Assembly: GCA_900552145.1 (NCBI GenBank)
Contig: URYW01000029.1
Coordinates: 1 to 19,581, forward strand
Origin: an uncultured Collinsella sp.
GTDB taxonomy: Bacteria > Actinomycetota > Coriobacteriia > Coriobacteriales > Coriobacteriaceae
Direction: 5' to 3'
Length of the DNA: 19,581 bases
Under the pieces are notes generated by a model. That model was given only the letters and a program-made list of their open reading frames with translations. It did not search any database and was not told the origin of the DNA. The position numbers and the translations under genes were made by a program. How positions within the stretch are numbered: the stretch's first letter is position 1; the number at the start of each line of letters is the position of its first letter. This document shows positions 13,218-19,581 of this stretch, one piece after another.

Positions 13218-13655
13218 ATGGCTAAAAAACGCAATGGGCGCCAGGATGCCATTAGAGATATTGTGCGCAATAAGGACGTCCGCACGCAGCGCGTGCTGGT
13301 CGATGAGCTCCGCGCTATGGGCTTTGATTGCACGCAGGCGACTGTCTCTCGCGATATTGCCGACATGGGGCTGCGTAAGCTCCCTGAGGGCATCTATGTT
13401 CTGGCAGAGGACCTGCACCTGCAGCGTATGGTTTCCGAGCTTGTAACGGGCGTTCTGCGTACCGATAATCTGGTTATGATCAAGGCTCAGCCTGGCACGG
13501 CTTCCGGCATCGCCGCCGCCGTTGATGCGGCAGAGTTGCCCGATGTGCTTGGCTCGCTTGCCGGCAACGATACGATTTTGGTTATTGCCCAGACGGCCGA
13601 GGACGGCGAGCGTCTTGAGGCGCTGATCAATAAGCTGAGCAATTCTCGCAAGTAG
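13218..13655 (+). CDS. argR: Arginine repressor ArgR
   Basis: ArgR represses arginine synthesis and may activate catabolism when arginine binds its hexamer. ATG 13218 is chosen: GGAGAGAGG at 13203-13211 precedes it and the 145-residue product starts MAKKRNGRQDAIRDIVRN, whereas the longer frame from 13185 adds unrelated residues. The N-terminal winged helix (about 1-70) has QRVLVDELRAMGFDCTQATV and the recognition-helix motif SRDIADMGLRKLP. The C-terminal domain has VMIKAQPGTASGIAAAVDAA and the arginine-pocket/oligomer region LGSLAGNDTILVIA. No arg biosynthesis gene is in the window. Upstream palindromes may be its operators. A strong terminator follows at 13706. Confidence 0.93.
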   Translation: MAKKRNGRQDAIRDIVRNKDVRTQRVLVDELRAMGFDCTQATVSRDIADMGLRKLPEGIYVLAEDLHLQRMVSELVTGVLRTDNLVMIKAQPGTASGIAAAVDAAELPDVLGSLAGNDTILVIAQTAEDGERLEALINKLSNSRK

Positions 13656-13705
13656 GCGTGCGGGTCGTGCGCTCGGCACTGTGCGCGTGACATGGTGGCT
13701 TGTAA

Positions 13706-13741
13706 GGGGTATCGACGTTGGTCGGTACCCCCCCCCCTTTT
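13706..13741 (+). terminator. Terminator after argR
   Basis: GGGGTATCGAC (13706-13716) pairs with GTCGGTACCCC (13721-13731) with one T-G wobble and a GTTG loop. A run of ten C (13728-13737) then TTTT follows. The C-run is unusual between stem and T-tract, and its length may be unreliable. Confidence 0.75.
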
Positions 13742-13784
13742 GTTTGCCGGTATAAAGACCGTCCACCAGGTCACTTTAAATTAA

Positions 13785-13823
13785 AAGGCCCCCGAGCACT
13801 TTAATAAGCTGCTCGGGGGCCTT
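13785..13823. terminator. Bidirectional terminator between argR and the penicillin-binding protein gene
   Basis: AAGGCCCCCGAGCA (13785-13798) and TGCTCGGGGGCCTT (13810-13823) are perfect 14-base complements with an 11-base loop. On the minus strand, where the converging penicillin-binding protein gene ends at 13847, the stem is followed by TTTTAATTT, so it mainly serves that gene; on the plus strand it can back up the argR terminator. Confidence 0.9.
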
Positions 13824-13846
13824 GTTGCTAATGGCCGGATGAATTT

Positions 13847-16045
13847 CTAGCCGACCGTATCGTCAGGCGTGGGCGAGGGGTCGGGAGTGGGCGTAGGCGT
13901 GGGCGTAGGCGTGCCGCCATCGCCGCCGGTCGAACCACCAGTGGAGCCGCCCGTCGAGCCACCGGTCGTTCCGGTGCCGCCGGTGGTGTCGCCGCCCGTG
14001 GTCTCGGTCGTCGTGGTCGTCGTGGTAGTCGTTGTGGTGGTTTCCTCTTCGTCCTCGTTCTCGTCCTTGTCGTCGTTCTCCGTCTTCTTGGTGTTGTTGG
14101 TGCCGTAGAACTTCCAGACGCTGTTGTTCTTGTAGGTGGGCGCCGTTCCGGTCGCAAACTCCTCGCGCTCGGTGCCGGTCAGAACGGTGTTCATAAACCG
14201 CTTAAAGACAGGCAGGTTGGTGCTGTCGCCCAGCAGGTCCGTGCCGTATTTTTGGATGGGGATCTCACCTGCGGAATAGCCGGTCCACAGGGCGCACGCC
14301 AGCTGCGGGGTATAGCCGCAGAACCACAGGTTGGTGGTGTTGTCGGTGGTGCCCGTATTGCCGGCATAGGTCTGGTTGACGCTCAGGGCGCCAGCAGCAC
14401 CTGTACCGCTGCCCTGCATGACGCCGGACAGAACAACGGTGACCGCGGCGGCCTCGCCCTCGGTAAGCACCTGTGAGGGATTGTCGGTGTGCTGGTACAG
14501 CACCGAACCGGTACGAGAGTCAATCTCGGTGATGGCGATCGGCTGGCGATAGTAGCCGCCGTTGGCAAACGTCGCGTAGGCGGCGGCCATCTCGAGCGGC
14601 GAGATCGAGCCGGTGCCGAGCGTCATGACGGGAACGTCCTCGATGTTGTCCTTGGCGGGATCGATGCCGAGCTTTTTGACGAGCGAGATGATCTTGCTGT
14701 TGCCGACGGCTTCCGCCACCTGGATGTAGCCGGTGTTGGAGGAGTATGCCGTTGCCTGCTTAAGCGTGATGTTGCCATAGCTATGGTTGGCGTAGTTTTG
14801 GACCTCGGTCGTGGTGCCCTTGGCCTTGAGCGGCGAGTTGCAGTTGAGGGTGACGTTGGGGTTCATGCCGTTTTGGATGGCAGTTGCCAGCGTAAAGGCC
14901 TTAAAGGTGGAGCCGACGGGACGCTTGGCCGTGGCATGGTTTACGTGGTTCTCGTCGGCGTTGTAGTCATAGCCGCCCACCATGCACTTGATGTAGCCGG
15001 TCTTGGGGTCGACGACGACCATGCCCATGTCCAGGCCGTCGAGTGAGAGCGTGTCGAGCTGCTCGCGGACGGCATTCTCTGCCACCTGCTGCATCGTGGG
15101 GTCGATGGTGGTCTTGACGGTCAGGCCGCCCTTAAAGAGCACGTCGGTCGAGAACTCCTGCTCCAGCAGCTGCTTAACATAGGCGACAAAGTAGGGCTGC
15201 GAGTATACGTCGACGCCGCTGCCCGAAATCTCGGTCACGTTGAGGGTGATGGGCTCGGCCTGTGCGGCATCGTGCTCCTCCTGGGTGATGTGGCCCAGGC
15301 GCAGCATGTTGTCGAGAACCTTGTTGCGGCGAGACAGTGCCAGGTCGGGGTTGACCGTGGGGCCGTACTGCGAAGGCGAGTTGGGAAGGCCGATGAGCAG
15401 CGCGGCCTCGCTCAGGGTGAGGTCGGCGGCGCTCTTGGACAGGTAGGTCTCGGCTGCGGCCTCGATGCCGTAGGCGCCGTGACCGTAATAGATGGTGTTG
15501 AGGTACATCATGAGGATCTCGTCTTTGGAGTACATGTCCTCCATCTTGATGGCGATGTAGGCCTCGCGCACCTTACGCTCGATGGTCGAGTCGAACTGCT
15601 CCTCCTGCAGAATGGTGTTGCGCACCAGCTGCTGGGTGATAGTCGAGGCGCCTTCGTGTCCGCCGCCGAGGGTTGCCACCGCAGCACGCGCGATACCCCA
15701 CAGGTCGATACCGCCGTGCTCGTAGAAGCGCTCGTCCTCGACGTCAACGGTGCCCTGCAGCACGTAGGGGGAGACCTCGTCCTTGGTGATGGACTTGCGG
15801 TTTTGCGTGTAGAAGCTCGCGATCTTGTTGCCGTTGCAGTCGACGATCTCGGTGGGCTCGCTCACCAGATACGCGTTGGCGTCGGTGTAGTCGGGCAGAT
15901 CGGACAGCCAGCGGTTGACGTTGCCGACCATGCCGATGCCAAATGCCACGCCCGCGATAAGCAAAAAGCCCAAAAACGAGAGCAGGATTATGGGCAGGGC
16001 ATGCGTCTTTGAACGGCTGCGTCCCTGTCGTTGGCGAGGACCCAT
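13847..16045 (-). CDS. Class A penicillin-binding protein (glycosyltransferase/transpeptidase)
   Basis: The bifunctional enzyme polymerises and cross-links peptidoglycan outside the membrane. The start at 16045 (ATG) follows GGAGGT by seven bases, giving 732 residues; the longer frame from 16168 is unsupported. A basic N-terminus precedes one membrane anchor (about 17-39). The GT51 domain has EDERFYEHGG with catalytic E103, GASTITQQLVRN, RKVREAYIAIKMED and YLNTIYYGHGAYGIEAAAET. The transpeptidase has GSTFK with S379 and K382 and S435-S-N437. The third box, normally KTGT, reads N563-TGT, losing the usual Lys. The tail (about 656-732) is charged, then a run of 12 Thr, STGG repeats and PTPTPTP, an extracytoplasmic low-complexity linker. 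It converges on argR and diverges from the U32 gene. Confidence 0.93.
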   Translation of the reverse strand: MGPRQRQGRSRSKTHALPIILLSFLGFLLIAGVAFGIGMVGNVNRWLSDLPDYTDANAYLVSEPTEIVDCNGNKIASFYTQNRKSITKDEVSPYVLQGTVDVEDERFYEHGGIDLWGIARAAVATLGGGHEGASTITQQLVRNTILQEEQFDSTIERKVREAYIAIKMEDMYSKDEILMMYLNTIYYGHGAYGIEAAAETYLSKSAADLTLSEAALLIGLPNSPSQYGPTVNPDLALSRRNKVLDNMLRLGHITQEEHDAAQAEPITLNVTEISGSGVDVYSQPYFVAYVKQLLEQEFSTDVLFKGGLTVKTTIDPTMQQVAENAVREQLDTLSLDGLDMGMVVVDPKTGYIKCMVGGYDYNADENHVNHATAKRPVGSTFKAFTLATAIQNGMNPNVTLNCNSPLKAKGTTTEVQNYANHSYGNITLKQATAYSSNTGYIQVAEAVGNSKIISLVKKLGIDPAKDNIEDVPVMTLGTGSISPLEMAAAYATFANGGYYRQPIAITEIDSRTGSVLYQHTDNPSQVLTEGEAAAVTVVLSGVMQGSGTGAAGALSVNQTYAGNTGTTDNTTNLWFCGYTPQLACALWTGYSAGEIPIQKYGTDLLGDSTNLPVFKRFMNTVLTGTEREEFATGTAPTYKNNSVWKFYGTNNTKKTENDDKDENEDEEETTTTTTTTTTTTETTGGDTTGGTGTTGGSTGGSTGGSTGGDGGTPTPTPTPTPDPSPTPDDTVG

Positions 16046-16103
16046 ATATTGACCTCCAGGTATGTCGTGCCGGACGGCGGATGTGCCGTCGGGGCAGGAT
16101 GGA

Positions 16104-16156
16104 CATAAGTTATTACACGATAAACCAAACGGGGCGCGCGAGGCCTCGTGTATGCT
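16104..16156. promoter_or_regulatory. Divergent promoter region between the penicillin-binding protein gene and the U32 gene
   Basis: The 162-base divergent gap must hold promoters for both genes. An A/T-rich patch at 16104-16129 is the likeliest site for the minus-strand one. On the plus strand, TATGCT at 16151-16156 could be a -10 for the U32 gene, without a good -35. Nothing more definite is visible. Confidence 0.25.
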
Positions 16157-16207
16157 GGAAGGCGGCATTTTTCAGAGTGAATGCATACCTTGGTAAGGAG
16201 TTTGTCG

Positions 16208-18166
16208 ATGGCGATTCGGACGATGGGGCCGAGCGGGCAACACAAGACTGGATTGGATGCTGCCGGTGCGGCGCTGCCCGAGCTGCTGGCGCCGGCGGGC
16301 GGGCTCGACCAGATGTTTGCGGCCATCGCCGCGGGCGCCGATGCCATCTATGCGGGGTTGGGCGGCTTTAACGCCCGCGTGAGCGCCCATGGCTTTACGG
16401 ATGACGAGTTTGCGCGCGGTTGTGCCGTGGCGCATGCCCATGGCGTGCGTGTGTACGCGACGCTCAACGTGTTCGTGTTTGACGATGAGTTGTCCGACGC
16501 GGTGGTGTTGGGAGCTCATGCACTGGAGCTGGGCGCCGATGCTCTGATTGTCGCCGATGCCGGGCTGGCCTGTGTACTGCGCACGGCGATTCCCGGGGTC
16601 GAGATTCACCTGTCCACGCAGGCGGGCGTTCATAGCGAAGGCGCCGTGAGGCTGGCGGCCGACGAGTTGGGGGTCGAGCGCGTGACGACGGCACGCGAGC
16701 TGGCGGTCGACGAGATTGCGGCGCTATGTGCCACGGGCGTGCCCATCGAGGTATTTTGCCACGGTGCGATTTGCATCGGCTATTCGGGGGCGTGCGAGTT
16801 CTCGGCCCTGCGGCGTGGGCGCTCGGCGATGCGCGGCGACTGCACGCAGCCGTGCCGTCTGGCGTACGACCTGGTGGACGAGGCGGGGCAGAGCGTTGTC
16901 GCCGTCGAGGGGGATCGCCTGCTGTGCCCGCGTGACTATCTGGGCATCGCGCATCTGCCCGAGCTTGTAGATGCCGGCGTGGCATCGCTCAAGATCGAGG
17001 GTCGCATGAAGAATCCCGACTACGTCTTTAACGTGGTGAGGGTGTGGCGTCGGGCGCTTGATATGCTGCGCGACGGCACATGGGATGCCGATGCGGTGCC
17101 GACGCTTGAGCGCGAGCTGGGAAGGTCGTTCAACCGCGGCTTTACCGATGCGTATCTGCGGGGTCGTTCGGGTGCCGAGCTCATGAGCTTTGAGCGCGCG
17201 AGCAACCAGGGCGTGCGTGTGGGCCACTTGGTGGCGGTGGGTCACGAAGAGGTGACCGTTGAGCTCGACGCCGCCGTGGCGGCGGGTGACACGCTCGAGA
17301 TTTGGTTTTATCCGGGTGTCGACGCGCGCCCCGATGTGCCCAAGCGCTGGCCGCAGGTGCCCTGCCCGGTGGATGCCGCAGCGGGGAAGCGCGTCGTCGT
17401 GCATTGCAAGCGTAAGGTGGACACGGGCTGCGAGGTGTACCTGATTCGCAGCGCCGGCGTGTTGGATCAGACGGCGGCGGTGTTGGAGCGCATGCGGGCC
17501 GAGGCGGATGCGATTGCGCCCGTTGCACGTGTCGTTGAGGTGCTGCCCTTTGAGGACGTTGCGGTGGATGGCGGTGCGTCGACGGAGTTGGTGGAGTGCG
17601 CGGTTCCCGCTCGCATGGTTTTTGCTTGGCAGCTGATGGATGCCGACCCGCGCGGAGAACTCGATTTGTCCGACGCCATTGTGGTGCTTGACGAGGCGTG
17701 CCGCACGGGTGACGCTGACAGGACCCGCTCACTGATGCAGCGTGCCGGGCGCGTCGTCTGCCGCAACCTGGGGCAGGTGGCGATGGCTCGCGAGCTGGGC
17801 GTGACGTTTGACGTGGCGGCGCCGGTGTTCTGCGCGAATCGGGCAACGTTTGCTTGGCTGCGCGGGCTCGGTGCAGGGCGGGTGTACTTGCCGGCCGAGT
17901 TGCTCAACAATGATAGGGGGCGTATTGCCGAGCTGGCTGCTGAACCCGGCGTCCTTGGCCCCATCGACGCCGACCGTCCCGAGCTTATGGTGTGCGAGCA
18001 CTGCCTGCTGACCGCCGAGGGCGTCTGCGCCACCGATGCGACGGGACAGGTCCGTTGCCGCGACTGCTTGCGTCGTCGGCAGGTACGCTATCTGGTCGAA
18101 CGTGACGGTACGCGTCTGCCGGTCGCCGTTGACGCGTGCGGCAGGACGAGGATTTTCCTGTCGTAG
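16208..18166 (+). CDS. U32 family peptidase-like protein (RlhA/TrhP-related)
   Basis: U32 proteins were named collagenase-like peptidases, but E. coli members (RlhA, TrhP) are needed for hydroxylation of 23S rRNA or of tRNA uridine 34. The N-terminal TIM-barrel-like part starts LPELLAPAGGLDQMFAAIAA and AGADAIYAGLGGFNAR. The signature region has E181-VFCHGAIC, SGAC and RGDCTQPC; C189, C196, C212 and C216 fit a 4Fe-4S site. SLKIEGRMKNPDYVFNVVRVW follows. The C-terminus (after 590) carries C596/C599 and C617/C620 and ends DACGRTRIFLS, a feature of the long U32 subfamily. Start ATG 16208 follows AAGGAG at 16195-16200; 652 residues result. The substrate cannot be told from sequence; the location next to tyrS is compatible with RNA modification. 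Confidence 0.88.
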   Translation: MAIRTMGPSGQHKTGLDAAGAALPELLAPAGGLDQMFAAIAAGADAIYAGLGGFNARVSAHGFTDDEFARGCAVAHAHGVRVYATLNVFVFDDELSDAVVLGAHALELGADALIVADAGLACVLRTAIPGVEIHLSTQAGVHSEGAVRLAADELGVERVTTARELAVDEIAALCATGVPIEVFCHGAICIGYSGACEFSALRRGRSAMRGDCTQPCRLAYDLVDEAGQSVVAVEGDRLLCPRDYLGIAHLPELVDAGVASLKIEGRMKNPDYVFNVVRVWRRALDMLRDGTWDADAVPTLERELGRSFNRGFTDAYLRGRSGAELMSFERASNQGVRVGHLVAVGHEEVTVELDAAVAAGDTLEIWFYPGVDARPDVPKRWPQVPCPVDAAAGKRVVVHCKRKVDTGCEVYLIRSAGVLDQTAAVLERMRAEADAIAPVARVVEVLPFEDVAVDGGASTELVECAVPARMVFAWQLMDADPRGELDLSDAIVVLDEACRTGDADRTRSLMQRAGRVVCRNLGQVAMARELGVTFDVAAPVFCANRATFAWLRGLGAGRVYLPAELLNNDRGRIAELAAEPGVLGPIDADRPELMVCEHCLLTAEGVCATDATGQVRCRDCLRRRQVRYLVERDGTRLPVAVDACGRTRIFLS

Positions 18167-18262
18167 GTGCCGCGTCGCGTCAGTTTGTTATCATATGAGA
18201 GTTTATGGACTTCCAGCACCGCCGTATCCGGTGAGGGTGCTATAGCAAAAGGAGGATACCCA

Positions 18263-19474
18263 ATGCTGTCTGTTGACGAGCAAATGCGTATCATCACCTC
18301 GGGCGCCGCGCAGATCGTTCCTGAGGCCGACCTTCGCAAGAAGCTTGAGAAGGGCGAGCCCCTCAACATCAAGCTCGGCGTCGACCCCACCAGCCCCGAC
18401 CTGCACCTGGGCCATGCCGTGCCGCTGCGCAAGATGCGCCAGTTCCAGGACCTGGGCCACAACGTCACCCTCATCATCGGCAACGGCACCGCGCTGATCG
18501 GCGACCCTTCGGGCAAGAATTCCACCCGTCCGCAGCTTTCGCAGGAGCAGATCGAGGCCAATGCCGAGACCTACGTGAGCCAGGCCATGAAGATCCTGGA
18601 TCCCGAGAAGACCACCATCGTGCACAACGGCGACTGGATCTTGTCGATGGATCTGGCCGGCCTGCTGCAGGTGTGCTCCAAGTTCACCGTCGCCCGCATT
18701 CTTGAGCGCGATGACTTTACCAAGCGCTACCAGTCTCAGACGCCGATCGCCCTGCATGAGTTCCTGTATCCCGTGATGCAGGCCTTTGACTCCGTGCAGA
18801 TCAAGGCCGACGTCGAGATGGGCGGCACCGACCAGCTCTTCAACCTGCTCGCCGGCCGCGAGCTCATGGAGAAGATGGGCATGGAGCCCCAGATCGCGCT
18901 CACCATGCCGCTGCTCGAGGGCACCGACGGCGTGCGCAAGATGTCCAAGTCATACGGCAACTACATCGGCCTGACTGACGCTCCCAAGGACATGTTCGGC
19001 AAGACCATGTCCATCCCCGATGAGATGATCGGCAAGTACTATCGTCTGGCCAGCTCGCTCACCCCGGCCGAGGTCGACAAGATCGACGCCGCCCTGGCCG
19101 ACGGCTCTGCCGACCCCTACGAGCTCAAGCGCGCTCTGGGCCGCGACCTGTGCGACACCTACCACGGCGCCGGCGCCGGCGACGAGGCTCAGGCCGAGTT
19201 CGACCGCGTATTCAAGGAGGGCCAGCTCGCCGACTTCCCCGAGAAGCATGTCGAGCTGACCGTCAACGACGAGGGCCAGATCTACCTCGCTGGCCTGCTC
19301 AAGGACCTGGGTCTTTCTGCCAGCGCCGGCCAGGCCCGTCGCGATATCGACGGCGGCGGCGTCAAGATCAACGGCAAGGCCGTGGCTCCCAAGAGCTATA
19401 ACATCGATCCCAGCGCCCTCAAGCTGGGCGACACCCTCTCCGTAGGCAAGCGCAAGGGCTTCAAGTTGATTTAG
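18263..19474 (+). CDS. tyrS: Tyrosyl-tRNA synthetase
   Basis: This class I enzyme charges tRNA-Tyr. ATG 18263 follows GGAGG at 18251-18255 and gives 403 residues; the longer frame from GTG 18167 would read through the promoter region. HIGH-type motif is H48-LGH in DPTSPDLHLGH. IGDPSGKNSTRP, GGTDQLFNLLAGREL (tyrosine site) and K226-MSKS follow, and a C-terminal S4 RNA-binding domain (about 335-403) holds SASAGQARRDIDGGGVKING. DPTSPDLHLGH is typical of the TyrRS-2 (TyrZ-like) type. The 96-base upstream region has TATCAT at 18189-18194 as a weak -10 and a stem AGCACC/GGTGCT (18215-18220, 18236-18241); no T-box was seen. Codon use is strongly biased, as in the ribosomal genes. Confidence 0.97.
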   Translation: MLSVDEQMRIITSGAAQIVPEADLRKKLEKGEPLNIKLGVDPTSPDLHLGHAVPLRKMRQFQDLGHNVTLIIGNGTALIGDPSGKNSTRPQLSQEQIEANAETYVSQAMKILDPEKTTIVHNGDWILSMDLAGLLQVCSKFTVARILERDDFTKRYQSQTPIALHEFLYPVMQAFDSVQIKADVEMGGTDQLFNLLAGRELMEKMGMEPQIALTMPLLEGTDGVRKMSKSYGNYIGLTDAPKDMFGKTMSIPDEMIGKYYRLASSLTPAEVDKIDAALADGSADPYELKRALGRDLCDTYHGAGAGDEAQAEFDRVFKEGQLADFPEKHVELTVNDEGQIYLAGLLKDLGLSASAGQARRDIDGGGVKINGKAVAPKSYNIDPSALKLGDTLSVGKRKGFKLI

Positions 19475-19476
19475 TC

Positions 19477-19498
19477 CCGCCGTTCTACCGAACGGCGG
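19477..19498 (+). other. Hairpin directly after tyrS
   Basis: CCGCCGTTC (19477-19485) pairs perfectly with GAACGGCGG (19490-19498) around TACC, two bases after the tyrS stop. No T-run follows, so it is a 3'-end stabiliser or a factor-dependent termination aid rather than a classic terminator. Confidence 0.6.
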
Positions 19499-19548
19499 AC
19501 CGGCCGACGCTGCGCGGGCCGCATTTGGACAATCTGACGTTCAACTTC

Positions 19549-19579
19549 AAGGGCGCGACCAGAAGGTCAGCGCCCTTTC
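19549..19579 (+). terminator. Probable terminator downstream of tyrS
   Basis: AAGGGCGC and GACC (19549-19560) pair with GGTC and GCGCCCTT (19565-19577), with one bulged A and an AGAA loop. The T-tract is short (TTT to 19578, then CG) and the window ends at 19581, so the strand and strength cannot be settled. Confidence 0.55.
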
Positions 19580-19581
19580 GT

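Noticed and set aside
14489..16012. Plus-strand frames opposite the penicillin-binding protein gene
   Set aside because: They have repetitive Val/Gly/Asp-rich composition typical of antisense frames and lack ribosome sites; the minus-strand protein has clear catalytic motifs.
16046..16168. 41-residue N-terminal extension of the penicillin-binding protein
   Set aside because: ATG 16045 has its own GGAGGT and starts the usual basic segment plus membrane anchor.
18167..18262. N-terminal extension of tyrS from GTG 18167
   Set aside because: The extension is not family-like, and the strong ribosome site at 18251-18255 fits ATG 18263.
18167..18262. T-box riboswitch before tyrS
   Set aside because: The gap is under 100 bases, no T-box sequence or terminator/antiterminator pair is visible.

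Overview
The window is a chromosomal segment of a GC-rich bacterium, most likely a gut Coriobacteriia (Actinomycetota) of the Collinsella type. This rests on the strong G/C-ending codon use in the ribosomal genes, the zinc-type S14 beside an S4 without N-terminal cysteines, the frequent GTG/TTG starts, and the gene order spc - alpha - truA. The genus is an inference from protein resemblance; no search was run.

Layout: (1) 2-886, the 3' part of an XdhC-family gene. (2) 887-1197, a 311-bp gap with a 24-bp-arm inverted repeat (904-970) and a probable promoter and leader. (3) 1198-10967, a long ribosomal-protein superoperon: rplE-rpsN-rpsH-rplF-rplR-rpsE-rpmD-rplO-secY-adk-map-infA-rpmJ-rpsM-rpsK-rpsD-rpoA-rplQ, closed by a textbook terminator with a TTCG loop at 10994-11023. 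The usual first two spc genes, rplN and rplX, are not in front of rplE. (4) 11059-13655, truA, a GT-A-fold glycosyltransferase-like gene and argR. (5) 13847-16045 on the minus strand, a class A penicillin-binding protein. (6) 16208-19474, a U32-family protein and tyrS, followed by hairpins.

Most genes serve translation: large and small subunit proteins, IF1, methionine aminopeptidase, TruA, TyrRS and possibly the U32 protein (relatives hydroxylate RNA). SecY, adenylate kinase and RNA polymerase alpha ride in the same operon, as in most bacteria.

The strongest oddity is rpsD (S4). Its reading frame is cut by an in-frame TAG at 9316-9318, yet the following 59 codons are an intact S4 C-terminus in the same frame. 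Several other conserved sites also look altered: a Leu where methionine aminopeptidase normally has a catalytic His, NTG for the KTG box in the penicillin-binding protein, and unusual segments in L5 and S5. These could be real biology (truncated S4 is linked to translational error-proneness and stop readthrough in E. coli), lineage-specific states, or sequence errors. Read-level verification would separate them. I saw no CRISPR array, tRNA, rRNA, insertion sequence or prophage gene.
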